A stretch of 40,663 nucleotides of DNA, taken from assembly GCF_902829295.1 (NCBI RefSeq), contig NZ_CADEPL010000011.1:1-40663 (forward strand), in the 5' to 3' direction. Positions 1-7,787 of the stretch are shown in pieces; position 1 is the first letter of the stretch; every line of letters starts with the position of its first letter. Source of the DNA: Vogesella oryzae (GTDB lineage Bacteria; Pseudomonadota; Gammaproteobacteria; Burkholderiales; Chromobacteriaceae). A model generated the notes under the pieces. That model ran no database searches. It had not been told where the DNA came from and saw nothing but the letters and a program-made list of their open reading frames with translations. The position numbers and the translations under genes were made by a program.

Positions 1-934
1 GGCCGAGACCGGCATCGATCAGCCAGCTGGCCATCGCCTGCGGAATGCCTTCGCTGGTCATCAGGAACGAGAACAGCACTGCGTTGGTGATGATGTACAG
101 CAGCATCGCCGACATGCTGGCCGAGTCGAGCAGCACCTTGGGTACCTGCTTCAGCGTCAGGTCCTTGTACACGAACACTGCCACGAAGAAGGCGTACACC
201 GCGGACATGGCGGCCGCTTCGGTCGGGGTAAAGATACCGGTGTAGATACCGCCGACCACCACCACGATCAGCAACAGGCCCCAGATGCTTTCACGGAATG
301 CCTTGATGCGCTGGGCAAAGCTGGCCTTGGGCAGGCGCGGGTAGTTGTACTTGCGGGCACGCCACCAGGTGGTGAAGCCCAGCAGGGAGGCTAGCATCAG
401 GCCCGGAATCACGCCGGCCATGAACAGCTGGCCCACCGAAGTATTGGTGGCCACCGAGTACATCACCATGGCAATGGATGGCGGAATCAGGATGCCCAAT
501 GCCCCTGCGGTGGTAATGACGCCGGCGCCGAAGTCACGCGGGAAGCCCTGCTTCACCATCGCCGGTAACAGGATGGAGCCGATGGCGACCACGGTCGCCG
601 GGCTGGAGCCGGACACGGCGGCAAACAGCGCGCAAGCCACCACACCGGCGAGGCCGAGGCCTCCGTTCCAGTGGCCGACCATCGACGAGGCGAAGTTGAT
701 CATCCGCCGCGCCACCCCGCCGTGGGTGAGGAAGTTGCCGGCGAGGATGAAGAACGGAATCGCCATGATCTCGAACTTCTCGATACCGGTGAACAGCTTC
801 AGCGCCACCGCCTCGATCGGCACTTCGGTCATGGTGAACAGGAAGGTCAGTACCGTCAGGCCCAGCGAGATAGAGATCGGCATGCCGGTCAGCATCAGCA
901 CCAGCAGCAGACCAAAAATGATGAGTGCGCTCAT
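1..934 (-). CDS. dctM: TRAP transporter large permease DctM (partial, C-terminus off window)
   Basis: This is the large membrane subunit of a tripartite ATP-independent periplasmic (TRAP) transporter, which moves organic acids across the inner membrane using an ion gradient. The minus-strand frame begins at 934 with MSALIIFGLLLVLMLTGMPI and stays open to the window edge, giving about 311 of the roughly 425 residues usual for DctM. Seen: many hydrophobic helices and family-typical stretches such as GGVARRMINFA and GALGILIPPSIAMVMYS. Its ATG overlaps the dctQ stop (ATGA, 931-934), so the two are translationally coupled. Together with dctQ and dctP it forms a complete TRAP set. The substrate is not shown by the sequence; the neighbouring PrpF-type isomerase suggests a di- or tricarboxylate. 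Confidence 0.95.
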   Translation of the reverse strand, partial: MSALIIFGLLLVLMLTGMPISISLGLTVLTFLFTMTEVPIEAVALKLFTGIEKFEIMAIPFFILAGNFLTHGGVARRMINFASSMVGHWNGGLGLAGVVACALFAAVSGSSPATVVAIGSILLPAMVKQGFPRDFGAGVITTAGALGILIPPSIAMVMYSVATNTSVGQLFMAGVIPGLMLASLLGFTTWWRARKYNYPRLPKASFAQRIKAFRESIWGLLLIVVVVGGIYTGIFTPTEAAAMSAVYAFFVAVFVYKDLTLKQVPKVLLDSASMSAMLLYIITNAVLFSFLMTSEGIPQAMASWLIDAGLG

Positions 935-1545
935 TTAGCGTCGCCTCCGTTTTTCTTGATGTCGTGCGGATGCAGGTTGTCGTCCATGGCGTACCAGTTG
1001 CTGTCTTCGGCCACATCTTCCATGCCATCGACGTGGCTATGGTCATGCTTGGGCAGGTGGCCGGTCTTGAGGAAGGCCACCATTACCTGCAGGAAGCGGA
1101 AGCACATCAGGTAGGAGCCGCACGGTACGGCCAGATAGACCAGCCACATCGGGATTTCCATGTCGACCGAGGTCTGGTCGGTATGGGCGATTTCCCACAC
1201 GAAGTCGGCGCCGAGGGTGCCGACAATGCCGGTGAACAGTGCGCCGGCCAGCAGGCCGATGACGATGAACTTGGCACGATTGCGATCGGACAGCTTGTTG
1301 ATCAGCACATCGACGCCGACGTGGATGCCGGTGCGCACACCATAGGCGGCACCGAACTTGGCCATCCACACGAACATATAGATGGTCAGTTCCTGTGCCC
1401 AGCTCATGTGGATGCCGGACAGCAGGGGGTTGAGCCAGGCAGTGCCACTACCGTAACGGTGCAGTACGGCCACAAAGGTGATGAGCGTGGCTGCGCCCAT
1501 CAGGATGGCGATAAGCCACTCCTCCAGATGATCCAGGAATTTCAC
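931..1545 (-). CDS. dctQ: TRAP transporter small permease DctQ
   Basis: Small membrane subunit of the TRAP transporter, 204 residues, somewhat longer than the common 160-180 because of a charged C-terminal tail (about residues 165-204, rich in His and Asp). Four hydrophobic segments are visible: about 14-32, 48-66, 92-112 and 132-156. The N-terminal LEEWLIAILMGAATLITFVAV and the AKFGAAYGVRTGIHVGVDVL stretch are typical of DctQ. It lies 60 bp downstream of dctP and its stop overlaps the dctM start. The His-rich tail (HDHSHVDGMED) is unusual for the family and of unknown meaning. Confidence 0.93.
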   Translation of the reverse strand: MKFLDHLEEWLIAILMGAATLITFVAVLHRYGSGTAWLNPLLSGIHMSWAQELTIYMFVWMAKFGAAYGVRTGIHVGVDVLINKLSDRNRAKFIVIGLLAGALFTGIVGTLGADFVWEIAHTDQTSVDMEIPMWLVYLAVPCGSYLMCFRFLQVMVAFLKTGHLPKHDHSHVDGMEDVAEDSNWYAMDDNLHPHDIKKNGGDAK

Positions 1546-1571
1546 AACAACCTCGCTGGGAACAGGTAGGC

Positions 1572-1596
1572 GGCGGGTAGCAGAGCACTACCCGCC
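1572..1596 (-). other. Intercistronic hairpin between dctP and dctQ
   Basis: A perfect 9-bp inverted repeat (GGCGGGTAG / CTACCCGCC, 7-nt loop) fills the gap between the dctP stop (1606) and the dctQ start (1545). No T-run follows on the minus strand, so it is probably not a full terminator. In transporter operons such structures can protect the upstream mRNA so that the binding protein is made in excess; that role here is inference. Confidence 0.6.
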
Positions 1597-1605
1597 GATG
1601 GCCGC

Positions 1606-2598
1606 TTATTTGGCGACAGCGCTACGTACTGCGTTGATGGTTGCCAGGCCAACGCGCGGGGCGATGTCATTGAAGGCTGGCTGCATCGCCTTGACCCATT
1701 CGCTCTTCTCGGCAGCAGTGGGGACATAGACCTGGGTCTTGCCGCTGGCCTTGATGCGCTCGTAGGCCTGGTTGGTATCTTTTTCGGCTACCTGGTCGTT
1801 GTAGGCGGTGGCATCACGCATCGCGCCTTCCAGCGTGGTGCGGATATCGGCCGGCAAGCCGTCCCAGAATTTCTTGTTCACCACCACGGCGTAGCCGCTG
1901 TAGGAATGGCGGGTATCCACAACGTACTTCTGCACTTCAAACTGCTTCTGGGTGTAGAGGTTGGATACGTTACCATCGGCCCCGTCAACCACCCCGGTCT
2001 GCATCGCTTGATACACCTCGGACAGCGCCATGGTCTGCGGCAGTGCGCCTACCGACTGGATAATGGCCTGGTTCACTTTCGACGAGTTGATACGGATTTT
2101 CAGGCCCTTGATGTCGGCAGGTACTTTCAGCGGCTTGTTGGCGCTGAACACGCGGAAGCCGTTATCCCAGAACGCGAGGCCCTTGATGCCGCGGCTTTCC
2201 AGCTTCTGCAGCAGGCTGGCGCCCACCGGACCGCGGGTCACCTTGTGAACCTGGTCTTCATTCATGAAGACATAGGGCATGTCGAATACTTCGAACTCCT
2301 TGAAGCCCATGGGGCCGAACTTGCTGGTGGTCGGTGCCAGCATCTGCACGGAGCCCATCTGCAGGGCCTCCAGCTCCTCTTTGTCTTTGTACAGCTGGCT
2401 GTTGGGGTAAATCTGTACCTTTACCTGGCCTTTGGTGCGCTCTTCAACCAGCTTCTTGAAGTACTCGGCGGCCTGCCCCTTCGGGGTGTCCGGTGCCACG
2501 ACATGGCTGAACTTGATCACAATGGGCTCGGCTGCCAGGGCAGCTTGGGAACCCAGCAGCAATGCGGTCATTGCAAGGGGGGCGATCAATTTTTTCAT
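1606..2598 (-). CDS. dctP: TRAP transporter periplasmic solute-binding protein DctP
   Basis: Periplasmic binding protein that captures the substrate for the DctQM permease. The start at 2598 gives 330 residues beginning MKKLIAPLAMTALLLGSQA, a clean signal peptide with likely cleavage after ...AALA (residue 22); a GGAG motif lies upstream. The open frame extends further up to 2823, but that extension has no signal-peptide logic and crosses a terminator. Seen: the DctP-family opening IVIKFSHVVAPDTPKG, the LKIRI stretch whose Arg in this family forms the salt bridge with the substrate carboxylate, and MQTGVVDGADG near the middle. It is first of the dctPQM set and divergent from a LysR regulator, which probably controls it. 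Confidence 0.96.
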   Translation of the reverse strand: MKKLIAPLAMTALLLGSQAALAAEPIVIKFSHVVAPDTPKGQAAEYFKKLVEERTKGQVKVQIYPNSQLYKDKEELEALQMGSVQMLAPTTSKFGPMGFKEFEVFDMPYVFMNEDQVHKVTRGPVGASLLQKLESRGIKGLAFWDNGFRVFSANKPLKVPADIKGLKIRINSSKVNQAIIQSVGALPQTMALSEVYQAMQTGVVDGADGNVSNLYTQKQFEVQKYVVDTRHSYSGYAVVVNKKFWDGLPADIRTTLEGAMRDATAYNDQVAEKDTNQAYERIKASGKTQVYVPTAAEKSEWVKAMQPAFNDIAPRVGLATINAVRSAVAK

Positions 2599-2877
2599 GG
2601 TGCTGTCTCTCCGTATTGTGTCTTCCTTACAGCGTAAGCGGTTGCCTGCTGCTTGACTTGCATTGTGGTAGCGTCTTTTTGTTTTGTTAAATGCATTGTT
2701 CTTGATTATTTTTGCGAAAAACTGATCAATCTCCGTGGTCTCAAAAAAAAAGCCACCGGATCGGGTGGCCAAAAAGAGAGTACTCATCGCTGTGCTGCCG
2801 AAGCAGTCGGCTGCAGTGTGCAAAGTGCCGCTAGCCGAGTAAAGTAAATTTATCTGCAGGATTATTGAGTTTTAGTT
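2599..2877. promoter_or_regulatory. Divergent dctP / lysR control region
   Basis: This 279-bp AT-rich gap separates the divergent dctP and LysR genes and must hold both promoters. It contains an AT-rich dyad TTTTTGCGAAAAA (2709-2721), a possible operator, and a minus-strand terminator (2743-2769). I could not assign -35/-10 boxes with confidence. Confidence 0.55.
2743..2769 (-). terminator. Rho-independent terminator lying upstream of dctP
   Basis: Read on the minus strand: GCCACC, a 6-nt loop, GGTGGC, then nine T residues. It points toward dctP and sits 145 bp before the dctP start. It could attenuate a long dctP leader, or block transcription arriving from the right; there is no complete minus-strand gene to its right that it would end. 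Confidence 0.75.
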
Positions 2878-3774
2878 ATGAAAATCGACACTATCGGGGT
2901 ACAAGCCTTCGTGGCCATTGCCGAATGCGGCAGTTTCCAGACGGCGGCGGAAAGCCTGTTTCTTTCCCAAGCGGGAATTACCCGCCGTCTGCAGAACCTG
3001 GAAGACTACCTGGGCGTAAAGCTGATTGAGCGAACGACGCGTTCGATGGCGCTGACCCAGGTGGGGGCAGAATTCCTGCCGCACGCCAAGCGCCTGCTGA
3101 TTGAGTTGGCGGGGTCGCTGAACGAGATTCGCGATAGCGGCCGACTCAAGCGCGGCAGTGTCACGATTGCCTGCGTGCCCACCGTTGGCGTGCGCTTTCT
3201 GCCGCGCATCATCCAGGCCTACTCGCGGCAATATCCGGAAAACCACATCAAGATTCTCGATCACACCTCGGCCGGTGTCTCGCGGGCGGTGCTGCAGCGC
3301 GAGGCCGAATTTGGCATCACCATCGCCGGTAGCCATCATGCGGAGTTATTCGGCGTGCCGCTGATCGAGGATAAGTTTGTACTGGTCTGCCGAGACGATC
3401 ACCCCCTGGCCAACCTGCCGGCGTTGGAGTGGCGTGATCTCGAACCGCACCCGCTGATCTCGATTGGCCAGTTCAGCGGCAACCGCCCGCTGCTCGACCG
3501 AGCCCAGCAAGAAAATGGCGTTTCACTGCAGTCGCTGTACGAAGTGCAGCGGGTGTCTACCGCTCTCGGTCGGGTGGCAGAAGGGGTGGGGGCCGCCGTT
3601 TTGCCGGGGCTGGCATTGCAACGCGAGGCCTACCCACGCATCCGGGTATTGAAGCTTGGCAACCCGGTTGTCTCGCGTGGACTGGTGCTGATTACCCGCA
3701 AGACAGCCGAACTGTCGCCGGCCGCAGAGGCGCTGTATGAGCTGGTGAAGTCCTATCAGGACAACGCAGAATAA
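2878..3774 (+). CDS. LysR-family transcriptional regulator
   Basis: A 298-residue LysR-type regulator. The N-terminal winged helix-turn-helix lies at about residues 5-63 (FVAIAECGSFQTAAESLFLS followed by QAGITRRLQNLE, then LIERTTR), and the effector-binding domain at about 90-295 (GSVTIACVPTVG, FGITIAG, VAEGVGAAVLPG). The length is normal. It is divergent from dctPQM and 100 bp upstream of the PrpF-family gene in the same direction, so it probably senses the transported or catabolised acid and controls both sides. The Shine-Dalgarno is weak (AGGATT), as is common for autoregulated LysR genes. Confidence 0.93.
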   Translation: MKIDTIGVQAFVAIAECGSFQTAAESLFLSQAGITRRLQNLEDYLGVKLIERTTRSMALTQVGAEFLPHAKRLLIELAGSLNEIRDSGRLKRGSVTIACVPTVGVRFLPRIIQAYSRQYPENHIKILDHTSAGVSRAVLQREAEFGITIAGSHHAELFGVPLIEDKFVLVCRDDHPLANLPALEWRDLEPHPLISIGQFSGNRPLLDRAQQENGVSLQSLYEVQRVSTALGRVAEGVGAAVLPGLALQREAYPRIRVLKLGNPVVSRGLVLITRKTAELSPAAEALYELVKSYQDNAE

Positions 3775-3841
3775 TTTACAAAAACACAATAATAACGAAG
3801 ATAAATTCATTTCTCTTGCGGTGTGGGAGTAACGAGAATGA

Positions 3842-3867
3842 CTCGGTAAGCCATTCATCTACCGAGG
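3842..3867 (+). promoter_or_regulatory. Hairpin that sequesters the Shine-Dalgarno of the PrpF-family gene
   Basis: CTCGGTA (3842-3848) is exactly complementary to TACCGAG (3860-3866), with an 11-nt loop. The second arm contains the GAGG (3864-3867) that serves as the ribosome-binding site for the ATG at 3875. The fold would hide the site; whether anything relieves it is unknown. Confidence 0.5.
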
Positions 3868-3874
3868 TAACACC

Positions 3875-4963
3875 ATGTTGATCCCTATTCCCTGCGTCGT
3901 AATGCGCGGTGGCACGTCTAAAGGACCGTTCTTCCTGCGCAGCGACCTGCCGGAAGACGAAGCCCGTCGCGACAAGGTGCTGCTGGCCGTAATGGGCTCG
4001 CCGGATCGCCGCCAGATCGACGGCATTGGTGGCGGGGATTCGCTGTCCAGCAAGGTGGTGATGGTGTCGGCATCATCTCGTCCCGGCATTGACGTGGAGT
4101 ACCTGTTTGCCCAGGTCTCCGTGGACAGTGCCACGGTAGATACCTCGCCCAACTGCGGCAATATGCTGGCTGGCGTGGCGCCCTTTGCGCTGGAGCACGG
4201 CCTGGTGGCCGCCGACATGCCGCAGACGGCGGTACGTATCTATAACCAGAACACCGGCAAGGTGGTCGAGGCGGTGGTGCAGACGCCGGGCGGCAAGGTG
4301 AACTACGAGGGCGATGTGCACATCGACGGCGTTCCGGGCAGCAGCGCGCCTATCCTGCTCAACTTTCTGGATGCCGCCGGAGCCAAGACTGGCAAGCTGA
4401 TGCCCACCGGCCAGGCCATTGATGTAATCGATGGCGTAGAAGTGTCGTGTGTGGATTTCTCCAGCCCGATCGTGTTCATCGCAGCCAGCGCGCTGGGAAA
4501 AACCGGCTACGAAAGCAAGGCGGAACTGGATGCCGATAGCGCGCTGCTTGCCAGAATCGAAGACCTTCGCCGCAAGGCGGCACTGCGCATGGGGCTGGGC
4601 GATGTCAGCGGCAAGGTCTTGCCCAAGGTGGTGCTGTTGGCCGCACCGGCTCATGGCGGGCAGATCAGCTCCCGCTACTTTGTGCCCTGGAATTGCCATG
4701 CCGCCCATGCCGTCACCGGCGCGCTGTGTGTGGCGGCCGCCTGCCATATTCCGGGCACGCTGGTGCAGCGCCTGGCACAGCTCGACCCCGCCGCACCGCA
4801 AAACGTAACGATCGAACATCCCAGCGGCCAGTTACACACCCAGATCACCCTGGCAGGTGTGGATGCCGAAGGTTGGCCGCAGATCACCAAGGCCGGCGTG
4901 ATCCGTACCGCACGGCCACTGGTAGCGGGTGTCACCTATATCCAGAGCAGTGTCTGGGACTAG
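3875..4963 (+). CDS. galD: PrpF-family isomerase, probable 4-oxalomesaconate tautomerase
   Basis: A 362-residue member of the PrpF/DapF-fold isomerases. The best-characterised protein of this length and start is GalD, which tautomerises 4-oxalomesaconate in gallate and protocatechuate 4,5-cleavage pathways. Seen: MRGGTSKG at residues 10-17, GSPD and IDGIGGGDSLSSK near 41-60, SPNCGNM with Cys94 near 91-97, and C-terminal PWNCHAAHAVTGA. It follows the LysR gene and is close to a TRAP transporter. No gallate dioxygenase or hydratase lies in the window, so a related role, such as isomerising another unsaturated tricarboxylate taken up by the transporter, is possible. The family call is firm; the substrate is not. 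Confidence 0.8.
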   Translation: MLIPIPCVVMRGGTSKGPFFLRSDLPEDEARRDKVLLAVMGSPDRRQIDGIGGGDSLSSKVVMVSASSRPGIDVEYLFAQVSVDSATVDTSPNCGNMLAGVAPFALEHGLVAADMPQTAVRIYNQNTGKVVEAVVQTPGGKVNYEGDVHIDGVPGSSAPILLNFLDAAGAKTGKLMPTGQAIDVIDGVEVSCVDFSSPIVFIAASALGKTGYESKAELDADSALLARIEDLRRKAALRMGLGDVSGKVLPKVVLLAAPAHGGQISSRYFVPWNCHAAHAVTGALCVAAACHIPGTLVQRLAQLDPAAPQNVTIEHPSGQLHTQITLAGVDAEGWPQITKAGVIRTARPLVAGVTYIQSSVWD

Positions 4964-4978
4964 CGGCTTGCCCCCCGG

Positions 4979-5329
4979 TTAGCCGCGGCTCGCCGCAAAG
5001 CGTGCCTCGGCCTCGCGGAACAGCGACTTGGCGTGTTCCACATTCCACGGCTCTTCGATAAGCGTTTCGTGGTCCCATTCACTGCGCGGGTTGGGCGGCG
5101 CGAAGAAATCACCGCCATACACGTGTAGCGCGCAAGTCATCTTGCCGATCGGGTTCAGCACCGAATGGATGGCATCGCTGCCGAGGGTGGCCACATCGCC
5201 GGCCCCCAGCGATTTGGCCGCGACGGCTTCGATGGTTGTTCCCTTCCGTTGCCAGAACACGTTGTCCTCGCGCCCGGTATAGATGCCGACGACGGAAAAC
5301 ATCTGGTGGTTGTGCGGCATCAGGCTCAT
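4979..5329 (-). pseudogene. C-terminal remnant of a cupin (cysteine-dioxygenase-like) protein
   Basis: The open frame gives 116 residues, MSLMPHNHQMFSVVGIYTGR to the end. It begins in the first cupin metal-binding motif (PHNHQM...GREDN) and continues to the second (HSVLNP, ALHVYGGDF). Members of this metal-dependent double-stranded beta-helix family are normally about 180-200 residues, so the N-terminal half is missing. Immediately upstream (5330 on) the DNA belongs to a different gene on the other strand. The ATG at 5329 is probably an internal Met of the former protein. It ends 16 bp after the convergent PrpF-family gene. Expression is unlikely because its promoter has gone. Confidence 0.8.
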
Positions 5330-5330
5330 G

Positions 5331-5682
5331 CAGGGCGGTGGGCTTCTGCTGGGGCGGCGGACAGGTGGGGCAGATGGCGGTGCAGTTGCCGGATTTGCGC
5401 GCGGCGGTGATGTATTACGGCAGCCATCCGGCGGCCTCAGACGTTAGCCGCGTTCATGCGGCCATGTTGCTGCACCATGCCGGGCTCGACGAGCGTATCA
5501 ATGCCGGCATTCCCGCCTTCGGGGCCGCGATGAAGGCGGCGGGCAAGCCTTACCAGCTGTATCTGTATCCGGGGGTGAACCACGCGTTCAACAACGATAC
5601 CAATGCCGCGCGCTACAACCGCGATGCGGCCAACCTTGCCTGGCAGCGCACGCTGGATTTCCTGCGACAGCAACTGGCTTGA
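5331..5682 (+). pseudogene. C-terminal remnant of a dienelactone hydrolase
   Basis: The frame resumes mid-protein at AVGFCWGGGQVGQMAVQLP and runs to a normal TGA at 5682. Dienelactone hydrolases (carboxymethylenebutenolidases) are about 235-245 residues; only about 115 remain. All three catalytic residues are within the remnant: Cys in GFCWGG, Asp in HAGLDERIN and His in GVNHAF. Residues before AVGFC in the open frame come from the neighbouring cupin remnant read backwards and do not resemble the family. The gene has no start or promoter of its own, so I call it a pseudogene. It and the cupin remnant meet at one deletion junction. Confidence 0.82.
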
Positions 5683-5690
5683 GTGAGCAA

Positions 5691-5728
5691 GAAAAACGGC
5701 ACCGGGCGCTTGTGCTGCCGGTGCCGTT
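5691..5728 (-). terminator. Terminator of the helix-hairpin-helix gene
   Basis: An 11-bp perfect stem (5695-5705 with 5718-5728, core CGGCACCGG/CCGGTGCCG) is followed on the minus strand by TTTTTC. It lies 22 bp past the stop of the minus-strand gene at 5750 and could also stop read-through from the dienelactone hydrolase remnant. Confidence 0.85.
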
Positions 5729-5749
5729 GCCTCTGGGGCTGCTATCTGG

Positions 5750-6208
5750 CTAGTTGTTGCCCTTGCCATTGCCGCCTTTATTGCCGCCCCCGTTCCCGCC
5801 TTTGTTGCCGCCCCTATTGCCGCTTTTGTTGCTTGAGTTGCCGGCAGCGCTGTTGTCGTCAGTCGCTTCCGGTAGGGTCGCTTTCTTGGCCGGAATCGCC
5901 GGGCTGACGCCCGGGATGGCCGGCGCTGTGCCGGAACGGGTGGTGACGCGCTGGCCGTTAATGGTGAGGTTGGCGCGTACCCGGTTCAGGTCGCCCTGGG
6001 TGATGCCGGGCAGGCTCAGCAGCTGTTTGCTGCTGGTGAAGGTCGTCGGGGTGCCCGATAGCGGGTGGGTGGCGTCATAGATGGTCTGGGCATCGGCCGG
6101 ACTGAATCCTGCGGCTTCCAGTTCGGACACGGTGGCCGTGTTCAGTTCCAGTGCCATCGCTTGCCCGGTAATGACGAGCAGGGCGAGGGCCAATAGTGAT
6201 CTGCGCAT
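5750..6208 (-). CDS. Secreted helix-hairpin-helix protein with Gly/Asn/Lys-rich tail
   Basis: A 152-residue exported protein. MRRSLLALALLVITGQAMA is a signal peptide. Residues about 20-90 resemble ComEA-type helix-hairpin-helix domains (LNTATVSELEAAGFSPADA, LLSLPGITQGDLNRVRANL), which bind DNA non-specifically; ComEA proteins take part in DNA uptake in the periplasm. After an Ala/Pro linker the last 30 or so residues are a repeat of GGNKGGNG units, basic and disordered. The start at 6208 has GGAG 8 nt upstream. It follows the His-rich gene by 53 bp, probably in one operon. ComEA-like binding is an inference from the fold; the second part may be degenerate. Confidence 0.75.
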   Translation of the reverse strand: MRRSLLALALLVITGQAMALELNTATVSELEAAGFSPADAQTIYDATHPLSGTPTTFTSSKQLLSLPGITQGDLNRVRANLTINGQRVTTRSGTAPAIPGVSPAIPAKKATLPEATDDNSAAGNSSNKSGNRGGNKGGNGGGNKGGNGKGNN

Positions 6209-6261
6209 GATGTGCTCCTGGTGCTGGCTGTGCTGCAGTATAGACCGGCCGGTTTCGGCTG

Positions 6262-6537
6262 TTAGTCGTCGCCGCCCTTGCCGCCGCTATCGTGGCCACC
6301 ATCGTGACCACCGCCGTCGTGACCGCCGCTGTCATGGCCGCCGGACTCGTGGTCACTGCTTTCGTGTTCGCTGTTGCGATCCTGTCCTTTGTCATCGTTG
6401 AGGTCGTGAGTGGCGCTATCGGGGCTATCGTTAACAATCACGTTGCTGCCATCCGGGGTGGTAACAGTGTCCTCGGCCTGGGCCAGCGGCAGTAGCAGTG
6501 CCAGTGGCAGTGGCAGTAACCAGAGTAGCTTTTTCAT
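6262..6537 (-). CDS. Small secreted His/Asp/Gly-rich protein
   Basis: A 91-residue protein with a clear signal peptide (MKKLLWLLPLPLALLLPLAQA, cleavage after LAQA). The mature part is acidic, and its last 40 residues are built from HD/HE-Gly-Gly units (HESGGHDSGGHDGGGHDGGH). Such sequences usually bind divalent metals (Zn, Ni, Cu); that is inference, with no named family recognised. AAGGAGA precedes the ATG, supporting real translation. It lies just upstream of the helix-hairpin-helix gene in the same direction. The leader carries a 7-bp hairpin (GTAGCGT/ACGCTAC, 6581-6600). Confidence 0.72.
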   Translation of the reverse strand: MKKLLWLLPLPLALLLPLAQAEDTVTTPDGSNVIVNDSPDSATHDLNDDKGQDRNSEHESSDHESGGHDSGGHDGGGHDGGHDSGGKGGDD

Positions 6538-6781
6538 GAGTCTCTCCTTGTCGGCCGTTTGGCCTGGGTGTCGTTGCGTCGTAGCGTATTCGGACGCTAC
6601 ATACTTATTGATAGTATCGCTCGCTTATCAGTGCCTTAACACGCGGCACCTGCGGTGCAAGAAAGGCCAGGCTGTGGCGTACAAGGAGAAAATTGTCACC
6701 TTGCCAGCCGGAGTGACGGGCGCGGCAAGGGCGGGCGCTGGTCGTGCAGCGCTGGGATTTGGCTACGGGAGTGGGCGACGG

Positions 6782-7681
6782 CTAGTCGCGGCGGGCTGCG
6801 TCCAGCGTGGCAAACAGCTGGTGGATGGCCTGCTGCCAGCCCGGTAGCCGCAGGCCAAAAGTCTGCTGCAGTTTGCTGCAATCCAGTACCGAATACGCCG
6901 GCCGCTGCGCTTGTTGCGGGTAGTCGGCACCGGGGATCGGCAACAGACCGTCGCCGGGCAGGGCCAGCGGCCAGCCGGCCTCGCGGGCAAGGCCGATGAC
7001 ATACTCGGCATAGTGGTACCAGCTGGTGCAGCCGCCACTGGCCACGTGATAGGTGCCGTAAGGCTGTTCGCTGTCCTGCAGGGTGCGGCCCAGTAGCTGG
7101 GCGCTGACATCGGCCAGCAGGCTGGCTGGCGTGGGGGTGCCAAACTGGTCGTTCACCACCCGTAGCTGTTCCTTGCTGGCGGCCAGCCGCAGCATGCTCT
7201 TGGCAAAGTTGCTGCCATGTACCCCGGCCACCCAGCTGGTGCGCAGGATGAAGTGGCGGCAGCCGGCGGCCCGCACCGCCTGCTCGCCCTGCCATTTGCT
7301 GTGGCCGTACACCGATAGCGGCCGGGCGGCGTCGTCTTCGCGCCATGCGGTTTCGCCGCTGCCGTCGAACACATAGTCGGTGGAGTAGTGCAGTAGCAGG
7401 GCATCGTTGGCCGCGGCCCATTGCGCCATGGCGCCCGGCGCGCTGGCGTTGATGGCATGGGCCAGCTCCGGCTCGCTTTCCGCCTGGTCCACCGCGGTAT
7501 AGGCCGCCGCATTGACGATGACATCCGGCCGCTCGGCATCCAGCCAGGCCAGTACGGCCTGGCGGCTGGCGAGGTTGAGGCGTTGCCGGCCGGGGCAGCG
7601 CAGCTCGCCGAACAGGCACAGCGCGCGCTGCAATTCGAAACCCAGCTGGCCACTGGTGCCGGTAATCAGGATGCGGGGCAT
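6782..7681 (-). CDS. rfbD: dTDP-4-dehydrorhamnose reductase RfbD
   Basis: Last enzyme of dTDP-L-rhamnose synthesis; it reduces dTDP-4-dehydro-6-deoxy-L-mannose with NAD(P)H in the cytoplasm. The start MPRILITG at 7681 gives 299 residues, the same as E. coli RfbD; the longer frame to 7759 adds an implausible Pro/His-rich leader. Seen: Rossmann motif GTSGQLG (residues 7-13), YSTDYVFDG and the catalytic YGHSKWQGE (YxxxK). rfbA, rfbB and rfbC are not in the window, so it stands alone, divergent from the vanZ-like gene. It may supply rhamnose for LPS or for the polysaccharide made by the export operon 6 kb away. Confidence 0.95.
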   Translation of the reverse strand: MPRILITGTSGQLGFELQRALCLFGELRCPGRQRLNLASRQAVLAWLDAERPDVIVNAAAYTAVDQAESEPELAHAINASAPGAMAQWAAANDALLLHYSTDYVFDGSGETAWREDDAARPLSVYGHSKWQGEQAVRAAGCRHFILRTSWVAGVHGSNFAKSMLRLAASKEQLRVVNDQFGTPTPASLLADVSAQLLGRTLQDSEQPYGTYHVASGGCTSWYHYAEYVIGLAREAGWPLALPGDGLLPIPGADYPQQAQRPAYSVLDCSKLQQTFGLRLPGWQQAIHQLFATLDAARRD

Positions 7682-7787
7682 GGCGGTGCTTTCTTGGCGA
7701 TGGGGCGATGGGTGGTGGCGGGGCACGCAGGGTGCGCGCTTTGCCGCGGCAGGGCACAATCCGCCATTTTAGCGCGCGGAGAATGCG

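Noticed and set aside
5754-6080. Pro/Leu-rich plus-strand frame and tandem GCCGCC-type repeats
   Set aside because: It is the antisense of the Gly/Asn repeat tail of the helix-hairpin-helix protein; the DNA repeat is explained by coding of that tail, not a CRISPR or satellite.
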